Source: Vreelandella stevensii S18214
GTDB lineage: Bacteria > Pseudomonadota > Gammaproteobacteria > Pseudomonadales > Halomonadaceae
NCBI RefSeq assembly: GCF_000275725.1
Contig: NZ_AJTS01000052.1
Location: forward strand, 1-64,000
Reading direction: 5' to 3'
Length of the DNA stretch: 64,000 nt
Shown piece after piece: positions 16,699 through 24,724 of this stretch. Under the pieces are notes generated by a model that was given only the letters and a program-made list of their open reading frames with translations, made no database searches and was not told the DNA's origin. Numbering within the stretch: position 1 is the first letter of the stretch; every line of letters begins with the position of its first letter. A program made the position numbers and the translations under genes.

Positions 16699-17625
16699 AT
16701 GGCTCCACTGGACGATCTGGCGTTTTTTCAGCAGTTGGCTCGAGCGGGCAGCCTGACGGCGACAGCCCGGGAGTTGGGTATTTCCCTCTCGGCGGTGAGT
16801 AAACGGCTGAAGCAGCTGGAGGCGCGGCTGGGGGTGTCGCTGGCGGCGCGCACGACCCGCCGCCTGACGCTGACCGCCGAAGGCGAGCGCTATCTTGCCC
16901 AGGGCAGCCTGATTCTCGATGAGCTGGACGCCCTGGAGAGTGACCTGCGCGATGCGGCCAGCCAGGGGCTGCAGGGGCGGTTGCGGGTCAATGCCACCTT
17001 TGGCTTTGGACGACGCCACATTGCGCCGCTGCTGTCACGCTTCTGCGTTCGGCATCCGGGCATCGAGAGTTGGCTGGAGCTGACCAACTTTCCTCTCAAT
17101 CTCAGCGACCATGGGTTCGATGTGGGGATTCGCATTGGCGAACCGCCGGATTCACGGCTGGTGGCTCGGCGTATCCTGCCCAATCGGCGCATGCTCTGCG
17201 CGTCGCCGAGCTACCTTGCCAGCATGCCCGCCCTGCGTACGCCGCAGGATCTGGCGCAGCACCGCTGCCTGTTGATCCGCGAGAACGATAGTGACTTTGC
17301 GCTGTGGCGCTTCGAGCAGCGTGCGGCAGCGCGGCGCCAGCAATCGGTCAAGGTCAGTGGCCACCTGGCCAGTAACGATGGCGAAGTGGTGACGCGACTG
17401 GCGCTGGATGGCCATGGCGTCATGCTGCGCTCCTGGTGGGATGTCAACGAACACCTGGCCAGTGGCGAGCTGCAACTGCTGCTGCCCGAGTGGCAGGGCG
17501 TACGGGCAGACTTCTATGCGGTGTTCGAGCAGCGCCGCCATACCCCGGCCCGCATCCGTGCGCTGATCGATTTTCTCCAGCAGGAGATCGCGGGCCGGGT
17601 GCCTGCGCTGCCTGACGCTGAGTAG
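16699..17625 (+). CDS. dmlR: LysR-family regulator, DmlR-like
   Basis: A 308-residue LysR regulator with an N-terminal winged HTH (GSLTATARELGISLSAVSKRLKQLEARLG) and a periplasmic-binding-like effector domain. It is divergent from the dmlA-type gene over a 119-bp intergenic region, the usual layout for autoregulation and activation of the neighbour by its substrate. A TATAGA -10-like box lies only five bases before the start with TTCAAG 17 bp upstream of it, so the mRNA may be leaderless or nearly so; ribosome-site signal is weak. The effector is inferred to be D-malate or tartrate. Confidence 0.85.
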   Translation: MAPLDDLAFFQQLARAGSLTATARELGISLSAVSKRLKQLEARLGVSLAARTTRRLTLTAEGERYLAQGSLILDELDALESDLRDAASQGLQGRLRVNATFGFGRRHIAPLLSRFCVRHPGIESWLELTNFPLNLSDHGFDVGIRIGEPPDSRLVARRILPNRRMLCASPSYLASMPALRTPQDLAQHRCLLIRENDSDFALWRFEQRAAARRQQSVKVSGHLASNDGEVVTRLALDGHGVMLRSWWDVNEHLASGELQLLLPEWQGVRADFYAVFEQRRHTPARIRALIDFLQQEIAGRVPALPDAE

Positions 17626-17644
17626 GTGCTGTGCAGGCGAGCCT

Positions 17645-17785
17645 GGCTCTGTCTGAAAAGTCGGCGAGCGAAGAACAGACAAGGCAAAAATCGGTGAAAA
17701 GACGGAGTTTACACGCTGTAAATGAGTACTTTGATCCGATTTTTAACGCCGTATGGTCGAGCGCAGCCAGTTTTCAGGCAGAGCC
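17645..17785. repeat. MITE-like intergenic repeat, copy A (141 bp)
   Basis: Terminal inverted repeats of 15 bp (GGCTCTGTCTGAAAA at 17645-17659 against 17771-17785, one mismatch) enclose a core that contains GGAGTTTAC and GCTGTAAATGAG. The same core and nearly the same length recur at 34016-34157. It carries no gene. It fills the space between dmlR and the lipocalin gene and its right end touches the lipocalin stop codon, so it may serve as a transcript end. Confidence 0.8.
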
Positions 17786-18348
17786 TAGCGGCCGGGACAG
17801 CGCTCGTCTTGAACCACATCGATCAGCTCGTCGGTAGGGAAGTCCAGCTCGGCGGCTTGCTGGCGCAGGCGCGCTTCCAGCTCGCTATCCAGCGTCGGTG
17901 TGCGTGCCAGAATCCACAGGTAGTCTCGGTTAGGGCCGGAAACCAGCGCCCACTGATAGTCGTCATCCAGTGCCAGCACGTTGTAGCCGCCGTAGAACGG
18001 GCCAAAGAAGCTTACCTTCAGGCGGCCAACGCTGTCGTCATCGATGAAATAGGCCCGGCCCTCGGCTTCGTCCCAGCTGCCTTCTTCCAGGTTGTAGCCC
18101 CGGTTGATGACCCGCACACCGCCATCGTTGCGCAGACTGTAGTTGGCGGTCACGCAGTCCAGCCCGCGCTCGAAGGAGTGGTCCAGACGAGCGATTTCAT
18201 ACCACTCCCCGAGGTACTGATCGAGCTCGAACCCGGTGACGGCCTCGGTGCCATCGGGGATGCCCGTGCATCCGGCCAGCAGCACGCTCGAAACACAAAG
18301 CGCCGATGCCGTTGCCAGTTTCCTTGGCGACAGTAGGGAATAGCGCAT
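17785..18348 (-). CDS. blc: Outer-membrane lipocalin (Blc type)
   Basis: A 187-residue lipoprotein with a signal peptide ending in the lipobox LLAGC (Cys27). The lipocalin GxW motif is in YLGEWYEIARLDHSFERGLDCV and the later region matches bacterial lipocalins (VSFFGPFYGGYNVLALDDDYQWALV, then RDYLWILARTP). Such proteins bind fatty acids or lysophospholipids at the outer membrane and are often induced in starvation or membrane stress. GGAGG lies five bases before the ATG at 18348; upstream in-frame ATGs lack such a site. Confidence 0.93.
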   Translation of the reverse strand: MRYSLLSPRKLATASALCVSSVLLAGCTGIPDGTEAVTGFELDQYLGEWYEIARLDHSFERGLDCVTANYSLRNDGGVRVINRGYNLEEGSWDEAEGRAYFIDDDSVGRLKVSFFGPFYGGYNVLALDDDYQWALVSGPNRDYLWILARTPTLDSELEARLRQQAAELDFPTDELIDVVQDERCPGR

Positions 18349-18551
18349 GACGACCTCCATGTGAACGGTTCCTTGCAAGCGATGGGAATATCGCCATTCA
18401 ATTTAACAGCGAGGCGACGCCACCGCCATGGCGGCGATGACCTGTGGTGAGTTTTATGGGTGCGCGGCGAAATAGGCTATGGTTGAACGAAACGTTTGGG
18501 TTTGAAGACACCCATGCTTGTTTGCAGGCCCACCATGACAAAGGAGTGTTT

Positions 18552-18971
18552 ATGTGGCACCAACAAGAGATTCACCTGCCCGACATGCCCAGAGGCTTCC
18601 ATCTGATCACTGATGAGATTGCTCGGGCACTGCCCTGCCTCGAAGAGTGCCATCAGGGGCTGGTGCACTTACAGCTTCTGCATACCTCGGCCTCCTTGAC
18701 CCTGAATGAAAACAGCGACCCGGATGTACGTCACGACCTGAACGCCTTTCTGCGTCGCCTGGTGCCCGAAGGGCTGGATTACTTTCGACATACCCTGGAA
18801 GGGCCGGACGACATGCCTGCCCACGTGGTGTCCAGCCTGCTGGGTACCCAGCTGAGCCTGGCCGTGCGCGATGGGCGTTTGGCGCTGGGCACTTGGCAAG
18901 GCATCTGGCTGGGCGAGCATCGCGAACAGGGCGGACCCAGAAGAATCCTGGCGACCATCACGGGCTGCTGA
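18552..18971 (+). CDS. yjbQ: YjbQ family protein (UPF0047)
   Basis: A 139-residue protein of the YjbQ/UPF0047 family, in which some members have thiamine-phosphate-synthase-like activity; the physiological role is not settled. The family stretch [22 protein letters not shown] and the C-terminal [20 protein letters not shown] are present, both with residues lining the predicted active site. AAGGAG lies at 18541, so the ATG at 18552 is chosen over earlier codons. It is followed after 114 bp by the AgcS symporter gene. Confidence 0.9.
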   Translation: MWHQQEIHLPDMPRGFHLITDEIARALPCLEECHQGLVHLQLLHTSASLTLNENSDPDVRHDLNAFLRRLVPEGLDYFRHTLEGPDDMPAHVVSSLLGTQLSLAVRDGRLALGTWQGIWLGEHREQGGPRRILATITGC

Positions 18972-19085
18972 GCATGGCGCAGCGTTTCTTTCCGTGTATG
19001 GACTAATTTGCCATTTTTATTGCCATTTTGGTGCAGCCGTGAAGAATGATGCGCCTTCACTTTATTCAATCAAGGTCGATTAACC

Positions 19086-20537
19086 ATGGATGCGACACTT
19101 TCATCCCTGTTGACGGCGGTCGTGGATCGCAGCAACGGGCTGTTATGGGGCAGCGTACTGATTTATCTGCTGATTGGAGCAGGTCTCTATTTTACCGTGA
19201 TGACACGGGGAATTCAGATTCGCTATTTTGGCCACATGTTCAAACTGCTGCGTACCTCGCGGCAGTCCAATGGCGGGATCTCCTCCTTTCAAGCGCTCTC
19301 GACCAGCCTGGCGGCTCGGGTGGGAACGGGTAACCTGGCCGGGGTGGCGGTCGCCATTTACTTCGGTGGCCCAGGGGCCATTTTCTGGATGTGGATGACC
19401 GCCATGGTCGGCATGGCGACCAGTTTCGTGGAGTCCACGCTGGCGCAGGCCTACAAGACCGACCACGGCGACAACACCTTCCGTGGCGGCCCGGCTCGCT
19501 ATATCGAGCGTGGCCTTGGGCTGCGCTGGCTGGCGGTGCTGTTTTCGATCTGTTTGATCATTGCTTTCGGCCTGGCCTTCAATAGCGTGCAGGCCAACTC
19601 CATTGCCCAGGCCATGGAGCAGGCGTTTGCCATTCCCACCTGGGCCATGGGCCTGGTGCTGATGGCCGTCGTGGCGCCGATCATCTTTGGCGGCTTGAAG
19701 TCGATTGCCAAGGTGGCCGAGCTGGTCGTGCCGCTGATGGCCTTGCTGTATCTGGTGTTGGCACTGGTGGTGGTGGCCCTGAATATCGCCGACCTGCCCG
19801 CCGCGCTGCTGACTATCGTGCAGAGCGCCTTCGGCATCGAGCAGGCCGCAGGCGGGGCCATGGGCTATGCCATTTCCCAGGCCATCATCAACGGTATTCA
19901 GCGCGGTCTGTTCTCCAACGAGGCGGGCATGGGCTCTGCTCCCAACGCGGCGGCCACGGCCAGCACCCGGCCGGATCATCCGGCGGCCCAAGGGTTCATT
20001 CAGATGCTGGGGGTCTTCCTGGATACGCTGGTGATCTGTACCGCCACGGCGGCCATCATCATCATGGCGGGCCCGGAACTGCTGGCCAGCGAGGAGAGCA
20101 ACGGCATCCAGCTGACGCAGATGGCGCTCTCCAGCCATGTGGGCGAGTGGGGCGGCATGTTCATTGCGGTAGCGATTCTGCTGTTTGCGTTTACGTCCGT
20201 GATTGCCAACTACTCCTACGGTGAGTCCAACATCGAATACCTGGCTGGCCGCCGGGCACCGCTGGCGGTGATGCTGTATCGTCTGGCCGTGCTGGGCATG
20301 ATCATGGTGGGCTCGGTGGCCAGCCTGGGAGCCATCTGGAATTTTGCCGACCTTTCCATGGGCATGATGGCGATCATCAACCTGGTGGCCATTCTGATGC
20401 TGTCGCCCATTGCCTTTGCTCTGTTCAAGGATTACGACGCGCAGTTGAAGGCGGGCAAGGAGCCGGTGTTCGACCCCAGCCAGTTCCCCAAACTGGCCAA
20501 CAAGGTGGACCCCAAGGCCTGGCCTAAAAAGCCGTAA
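19086..20537 (+). CDS. Sodium:alanine/glycine symporter (AgcS family)
   Basis: A 483-residue inner-membrane protein with about eleven membrane segments. The family signatures are GGISSFQALSTSLAARVGTGN near the N-terminus, FRGGPARYIERGLG and GIQRGLFSNEAGMGSAPNAAATA in the middle. The protein co-transports alanine or glycine with Na+. It is close to the DagA/AlsT type length. A long GC-rich stem and T-run follows the stop. Na+-coupled uptake suits a halophile with a Mrp antiporter. No glycine riboswitch was seen in the 114-bp leader. Confidence 0.92.
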   Translation: MDATLSSLLTAVVDRSNGLLWGSVLIYLLIGAGLYFTVMTRGIQIRYFGHMFKLLRTSRQSNGGISSFQALSTSLAARVGTGNLAGVAVAIYFGGPGAIFWMWMTAMVGMATSFVESTLAQAYKTDHGDNTFRGGPARYIERGLGLRWLAVLFSICLIIAFGLAFNSVQANSIAQAMEQAFAIPTWAMGLVLMAVVAPIIFGGLKSIAKVAELVVPLMALLYLVLALVVVALNIADLPAALLTIVQSAFGIEQAAGGAMGYAISQAIINGIQRGLFSNEAGMGSAPNAAATASTRPDHPAAQGFIQMLGVFLDTLVICTATAAIIIMAGPELLASEESNGIQLTQMALSSHVGEWGGMFIAVAILLFAFTSVIANYSYGESNIEYLAGRRAPLAVMLYRLAVLGMIMVGSVASLGAIWNFADLSMGMMAIINLVAILMLSPIAFALFKDYDAQLKAGKEPVFDPSQFPKLANKVDPKAWPKKP

Positions 20538-20552
20538 CCGCGTCATGAAAAC

Positions 20553-20597
20553 GCCCCGCCCGTGTTGCCGCCATGGCCACGGAGCGGGGCTTTTTTT
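20553..20597 (+). terminator. Intrinsic terminator of the AgcS gene
   Basis: Outer stem GCCCCGC/GCGGGGC and inner stem CCGTG/CACGG, followed by seven T. Confidence 0.85.
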
Positions 20598-20953
20598 AAG
20601 GTCATTGCATTCTAGCGAGACAGTGAAGCCATTCCCGGAAAAGTGCGATGAACCTTGTTGATGGCGGATTGTGGGAGGCCAATTTCATTGGGCGACTGTC
20701 TGAGCAGGCACCCCTATCAAGCTGGGTGCTGGAATCATCGCGAGCTGAAGCTCCCTCCCACAACCTGAGCAAGCACCTTGCCTGAATCACCCTGTGGGAG
20801 GCCAATTGATTCACGCGAGTCTGCGTAGAACCTTTATTTTATGGAGCACGATTCGATTTTGTCGAATGAACGGCGGAAAACGTTGCGCTTTTGCTTATTG
20901 GAAAGCGCCTTAGAATAGCGCCATCTCTTTAATTTTTGGCAAGGAATCTTACG
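20598..20953. other. Intergenic region with REP-like repeats upstream of azoR
   Basis: 356 bp without a gene. It holds three REP-like units (20670-20819) and then the AT-rich upstream region of azoR. No other structure was recognised. Confidence 0.6.
20670..20819. repeat. REP-like cluster 1 (three units)
   Basis: Units TGTGGGAGGCCAATT... at 20670-20695 and 20793-20819 in direct orientation, and an inverted unit at 20737-20762 ending CTCCCTCCCACA. Each unit can fold because the GTGGGAGG head is followed by an imperfect stem ending in GGCGA or CGCGA. The same family forms a larger cluster at 63061-63254. Confidence 0.7.
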
Positions 20954-21562
20954 ATGGCAACTCGTACTCTGTTAGTCACGTCTTCCGTTCTGGGTGAAAA
21001 CGGCCAGTCCAATGCGCTGGCGAACCATTTTCAGCAGCAGGCCGCTGCCCGTGGCGGCGTGGAGGTCAGCCACCGCGACGTGGTGGCCAATGCGCTGCCC
21101 CACCTGGACATCGAAGAGCTGGGCGCATGGCAAACCCCGGCTGACGAGCGCAGCGACGCCCAACAAGCACTGGCGGCCCGCTCCGATGAACTGCTGGCCG
21201 AGCTGCGTTCCCACGACGTACTGGTGCTGGCGGTGCCGATGTACAACCTCGGGATTCCTTCGCAGCTGAAGGCGTGGTTCGACCGCGTGCTGCGCGCTGG
21301 TGAAACGTTCCGCTATACTGAAAATGGCCCGCAGGGGCTGCTGGAAGGTAAGCGCGCCATCATCCTCGCGGCCCGGGGTGGTCAATACGCTGGCACCGAG
21401 TTCGATAGCCAGACCCCGCACCTGAAAACCATGCTGGGCCTGATGGGCATCAGCGATGTGGACGTGGTGTTTGCGGAAGGCCTCAACATGGGCGACGCCC
21501 AGCGTGATAGCGCACTGAAAGAAGCCTTCCAGGCCATTAATCAACTGGTGGATGGCCTGTAA
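20954..21562 (+). CDS. azoR: FMN-dependent NADH:quinone oxidoreductase / azoreductase AzoR
   Basis: A 202-residue flavodoxin-fold enzyme that reduces quinones and azo compounds with NADH. It shows the FMN-binding TSSVLGENGQSNALA near the N-terminus, VPMYNLGIPSQLKAWFDRVLRAGETF around residue 95 and ILAARGGQYAGT near 140, as in AzoR. Length matches the family (about 201). AAGGAA lies before the ATG at 20954; a TTG six codons upstream is less likely. The next gene begins 37 bp after its stop, so they may be co-transcribed. Confidence 0.94.
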   Translation: MATRTLLVTSSVLGENGQSNALANHFQQQAAARGGVEVSHRDVVANALPHLDIEELGAWQTPADERSDAQQALAARSDELLAELRSHDVLVLAVPMYNLGIPSQLKAWFDRVLRAGETFRYTENGPQGLLEGKRAIILAARGGQYAGTEFDSQTPHLKTMLGLMGISDVDVVFAEGLNMGDAQRDSALKEAFQAINQLVDGL

Positions 21563-21599
21563 GCCATCTCACCTTGGAGATCCCGCATTCGAGGTAGCC

Positions 21600-21899
21600 A
21601 TGCCGCGTCCCGAGCTGTTGGAACAGATCTATACCATCGTCGATCAGATCCCGGCGGGACGGGTGACCACTTATGGGCGCGTGGCCAGCATGACCGAAGG
21701 GGCCACGCCGCGCATGGTGGGGTCTGCCATGCGACACTTGCCCGAGGGGCACCAGGTGCCCTGGCACCGCGTGATTGCGGCATCGCTGACGCTGGCCGAC
21801 CATGGCGGCGCGGCGCGCCAGCACCAGAAGTTGCGTGACGAGGGCGTGGTGTTCGATGCCAAGGGCAGGGTGCCTGCCCATCTGGTATGGCCGGATTAG
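21600..21899 (+). CDS. Alkyltransferase-like protein (ATL)
   Basis: A 99-residue protein of the O6-alkylguanine-DNA alkyltransferase fold. The active-site motif reads PWHRV (54-58), with Trp55 where true alkyltransferases have the reactive Cys, so it should bind O6-alkylguanine lesions without repairing them and hand them to nucleotide excision repair, as shown for ATL proteins such as YbaZ. The helix-turn-helix region GRVTTYGRVASM and the arginine-finger stretch RMVGSAMRH are kept. GAGGT lies just before the ATG at 21600. A bidirectional terminator follows. Confidence 0.92.
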   Translation: MPRPELLEQIYTIVDQIPAGRVTTYGRVASMTEGATPRMVGSAMRHLPEGHQVPWHRVIAASLTLADHGGAARQHQKLRDEGVVFDAKGRVPAHLVWPD

Positions 21900-21954
21900 C
21901 GCAGCCGTTTTGGCATCTCATGCCAGTTGCGACGCTAAGCAGGATGTTCAATAA

Positions 21955-21997
21955 AAAGCCGCTCCCTGAGGTTCTCTCGAGGGAGCGGCTTTTTTTA
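21955..21997. terminator. Bidirectional intrinsic terminator
   Basis: Stem AGCCGCTCCC/GGGAGCGGCT, with A-run on the left and a run of seven T on the right. It serves the convergent ATL and nitrilase-domain genes. Confidence 0.88.
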
Positions 21998-22022
21998 TCC
22001 AGCCATCACGGCGGCCGGGGGC

Positions 22023-22922
22023 TTACTCTTCCCGTTTGGCGCCGGACTTCAGCGACCAGTCCCGCCAGCGCAGGTCGAAGAGATCCTTGCGGCGGTCCTT
22101 GAGGTTGGTCACCGAGCCTTCTGCACGCACTACGGTCAGGCGGGTCAAATCCAGGTCCGAGAAGATGATCATCTCGGTATTGGGCGTGGTTTCGGCCAGC
22201 ACCGCGTCATGGGGGAAGGCAAAGTCGGAGGGGGTGAACACCGCCGACTGGGCATACTGGATATCCAGGTTCTCGATGGACGGCAGGTTGCCGACGCTTC
22301 CGCAGATGACCACGTAGCACTCGTTCTCGATAGCCCGTGCCTGAGCGCAGTGGCGCACACGCAGGTAGCCATTTTTGGTGTCGACCCAGAACGGCACGAA
22401 CAGAATATCCATGTCCTGGTCGGCCAGCAGGCGCCCCAGCTCCGGGAACTCCACGTCGTAGCAGATCAGGATGCCGACACGGCCGGCATCGGTTTCGAAC
22501 ACCTGCAGGTCGTCGCCGCCTTCGATCACCCAGTCGCGCCGTTCCTGCGGGGTGATATGCAGCTTGGACTGTTTCTCCACCTCGCCGTCCCGATGGAACA
22601 GGTAAGCCACATTGTAGAGGCGATCATCCTCGCCCACCTCGATCATCGAACCGCCGACGATATTGATGTTGTAGGACACCGCCATCCGCGACAGCTCGCT
22701 CTTGAAACGGTCGGTGAAGCCCGCCAAAAAACGGATGGCGGCGGTCTGGTCTTTCTGGGCGGCGCGATCCTGCAGGCCCATCAGCGGCGTGGTGAACAGC
22801 TCCGGGAAAACGGCAAAATCACTTTGGTAATCCGAGAGCGCATCGACGAAATACTCGATCTGCTGAAGCGCTGCTTCCACCGAGGCAAACTCACGCATTT
22901 GCCACTGGACTGCCCCCCACAC
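22023..22922 (-). CDS. Carbon-nitrogen hydrolase domain, probably 3' half of a frameshifted GNAT-nitrilase gene
   Basis: About 299 codons encode a nitrilase-superfamily domain with the full catalytic triad: Glu41 in FPELF, Lys120 in KQSKLHITP and Cys154 in ILICYDVEFPE (numbered from the first codon of this frame, a GTG). There is no good ribosome site at that GTG. The preceding GNAT frame overlaps it, and removing one G from a run of six (22913-22918) would join RPTQVRV directly to GAVQWQM in one protein of about 515 residues. A nitrilase-superfamily branch with an N-terminal RimI-type acetyltransferase is known. So this may be a frameshifted gene, a slippery site or a sequencing error. The substrate is unknown. 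Confidence 0.85.
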   Translation of the reverse strand: MWGAVQWQMREFASVEAALQQIEYFVDALSDYQSDFAVFPELFTTPLMGLQDRAAQKDQTAAIRFLAGFTDRFKSELSRMAVSYNINIVGGSMIEVGEDDRLYNVAYLFHRDGEVEKQSKLHITPQERRDWVIEGGDDLQVFETDAGRVGILICYDVEFPELGRLLADQDMDILFVPFWVDTKNGYLRVRHCAQARAIENECYVVICGSVGNLPSIENLDIQYAQSAVFTPSDFAFPHDAVLAETTPNTEMIIFSDLDLTRLTVVRAEGSVTNLKDRRKDLFDLRWRDWSLKSGAKREE

Positions 22923-23592
22923 GAACCTGCGTCGGGCGGGTATCCAGCACGCTGTCGGCGGGTTCGAAGAGGATGTTGTTCCACTCCAGCAGAGTGGCGT
23001 AGCCGCGCGACTGCTCGTCCTCGGGCAGGTACTTGCGCAGTAGGCGCTTGACCTGAAAGTCGTTGGCCAACTGGAAGGAGAGGATCGGGTCGTAGATCTC
23101 CTTGCGGGAGACCTTGTCGATGTACTGGGCCGGGGTCAGCTCGCCAGCATGCTGGTGATACTCGGGAATGCGCCCGCCGGCGAGAATGGCGCGCAGGTTG
23201 TGGGAGCGGCACAGCTCCTTGCGCGCTTCGTACAAACGGCGGCCCAAGCGGTAGCCACGGTAGTCGGGGTGGATCAGGACATCCAGCCCGTACATGGCGT
23301 CGCCGTCGGGGTTGTTGAGAATGATTTCCCGATGGCCGATCAGGTCGTCGTACTTGTGTGGGTTGGAGAACTCGTCGTAATCCACTTGTACCGTCAAGGC
23401 CACGCCCACCAGCACGCCGTCGTCTTCGATGGCAATCTGGCCATCAGGAAACTCCTGGATCAGCTTGGCGATGGTGTGCTCGGGCCAGGCGCCACCAATA
23501 TCATGATACACCGCGTCCATCAGCGACTTCAGTTGTTCGTAATCGTCGCTACTCAGGTTACGCAGATTAAGGTGCAGTTCTTCCAGGGACAT
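22891..23592 (-). CDS. GNAT acetyltransferase domain, probably 5' half of a GNAT-nitrilase gene
   Basis: A 233-codon frame starting MSLEELHLNLRNL with a RimI-like GNAT domain; the acetyl-CoA loop region reads HPDYRGYRLGRRLYEARK. The last nine codons (GSPVANA and neighbours) do not look conserved and end at a TGA that comes in only because of the reading frame after the G6 run at 22913-22918. The 32-bp overlap with the nitrilase frame and the usual fusion of these domains indicate one ancestral gene. If it is really split, this product would be a stand-alone acetyltransferase of unknown target. Confidence 0.82.
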   Translation of the reverse strand: MSLEELHLNLRNLSSDDYEQLKSLMDAVYHDIGGAWPEHTIAKLIQEFPDGQIAIEDDGVLVGVALTVQVDYDEFSNPHKYDDLIGHREIILNNPDGDAMYGLDVLIHPDYRGYRLGRRLYEARKELCRSHNLRAILAGGRIPEYHQHAGELTPAQYIDKVSRKEIYDPILSFQLANDFQVKRLLRKYLPEDEQSRGYATLLEWNNILFEPADSVLDTRPTQVRVGGSPVANA

Positions 23593-23635
23593 AGGTCAGG
23601 GGTTCCCATTCAGCGAATGATGTTAGCCCATTGTA

Positions 23636-24553
23636 TCATTGCTGGGCGTTGCTCGTTTTACCGGCCGCCACGCGGCTGACCAGGGGGCGGGTCAAGGTCT
23701 GCGCCATGATCACGCCTGCCAGGATCAGCAGTCCGCCAATGAAGTGGAAGCCCGCCACCCGCTCACCCAAAAACGCCATGGCAATCAGAGCGCTGAACAG
23801 CGGCATCAGATTGATGAAAATACTCGACTGGTTGGCCCCGATTTGACGGACGGCCCGCATCCACAGGAAGGTCGTGATCACCGAGGCCGGAATGCCCGCG
23901 TAGAGAATCAGCCAGACGTTGCTACTATCGACTGGGGTCATGGGACCCATCAGGTACGGTGGTAGCAGGAACAGCACGGCAAAACAGACCTGGGCATAGA
24001 GCATTACCCAAGGAGGAAGGTTCATGGCCCAGCGTTTCAACATGACGCCGTACAGCGCATAGCAGGTGGCCGCCACCACCATCAGTGCATCGCCCTGGGC
24101 CACCTGGAGTTGCAGCAGCGACAGCGGGTTGCCTCGCCCCAGCAGTACCGTCACGCCAATGAAGGCCAGTACGCCGCCCGCCACGCCGCCCAGCGTGGGG
24201 GGCTCACGCAGAATCAGCGCGCTGAGCAGCACCGTCAGCAGGGGTACCATGGCCGCCAGAATGCCCATGTTGGTGGCGGTGGTGGTTTCGGCTGCCACGT
24301 AGGCAAGCCCCTGCCACAGGCCCATGCCCAGCAGCCCAAGCAGCGCCAGCTTCAGCCAGTTGCGGCGAATCTCGTCGCGGTGACGCAATACCGCAGGCAG
24401 CACGAAAGGGGTCATGACCGCCAGCGCCAGCAGCCAGCGTAAGAAGGCGATGCTGCTGGGCGCAATCGCGCCGACCGTCAACTGGTTGATGGTCATGTTC
24501 CCCGACCAGATCAGCACGGTGGCCAGTGGGGGCAAGAAGTAGATCAATGGCAT
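23636..24553 (-). CDS. EamA/DMT-family transporter
   Basis: A 305-residue membrane protein with ten predicted segments in two EamA repeats. The first ends near LGRGNPLSLL, the second opens with QGDALMVVAATCYALYGVMLKR. Typical features are the first helix PPLATVLIWSGNMTINQ and the second-repeat ending FLGERVAGFHFIGGLLILAGV. Family members export amino acids or other metabolites. The substrate cannot be told. It is divergent from fadH over 171 bp. Confidence 0.88.
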   Translation of the reverse strand: MPLIYFLPPLATVLIWSGNMTINQLTVGAIAPSSIAFLRWLLALAVMTPFVLPAVLRHRDEIRRNWLKLALLGLLGMGLWQGLAYVAAETTTATNMGILAAMVPLLTVLLSALILREPPTLGGVAGGVLAFIGVTVLLGRGNPLSLLQLQVAQGDALMVVAATCYALYGVMLKRWAMNLPPWVMLYAQVCFAVLFLLPPYLMGPMTPVDSSNVWLILYAGIPASVITTFLWMRAVRQIGANQSSIFINLMPLFSALIAMAFLGERVAGFHFIGGLLILAGVIMAQTLTRPLVSRVAAGKTSNAQQ

Positions 24554-24724
24554 AGCGCATTCCCTTAAAACAATCCCTTATCGTTAGCCGGTTAATGTGA
24601 CGTGCTTTTCCATGATGAGCAAGGGGGCAACGGTGGTAAAAGGCTGTACGCCGAAGGAACTATGTCATACGCTTGTTTGAATATGAGAGGCTTGTCTTTC
24701 TAACAACTCCAAAGGAGCGCCGTG

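Noticed and set aside
18972-19085. Glycine riboswitch before the AgcS gene
   Set aside because: The 114-bp leader does not show the tandem glycine-aptamer core.
19143-20546. 467-codon frame antisense to the AgcS symporter gene
   Set aside because: It mirrors the symporter gene in a GC-rich sequence, is rich in His, Gln and Arg, and has no family motif or ribosome site. The plus-strand gene is clear.
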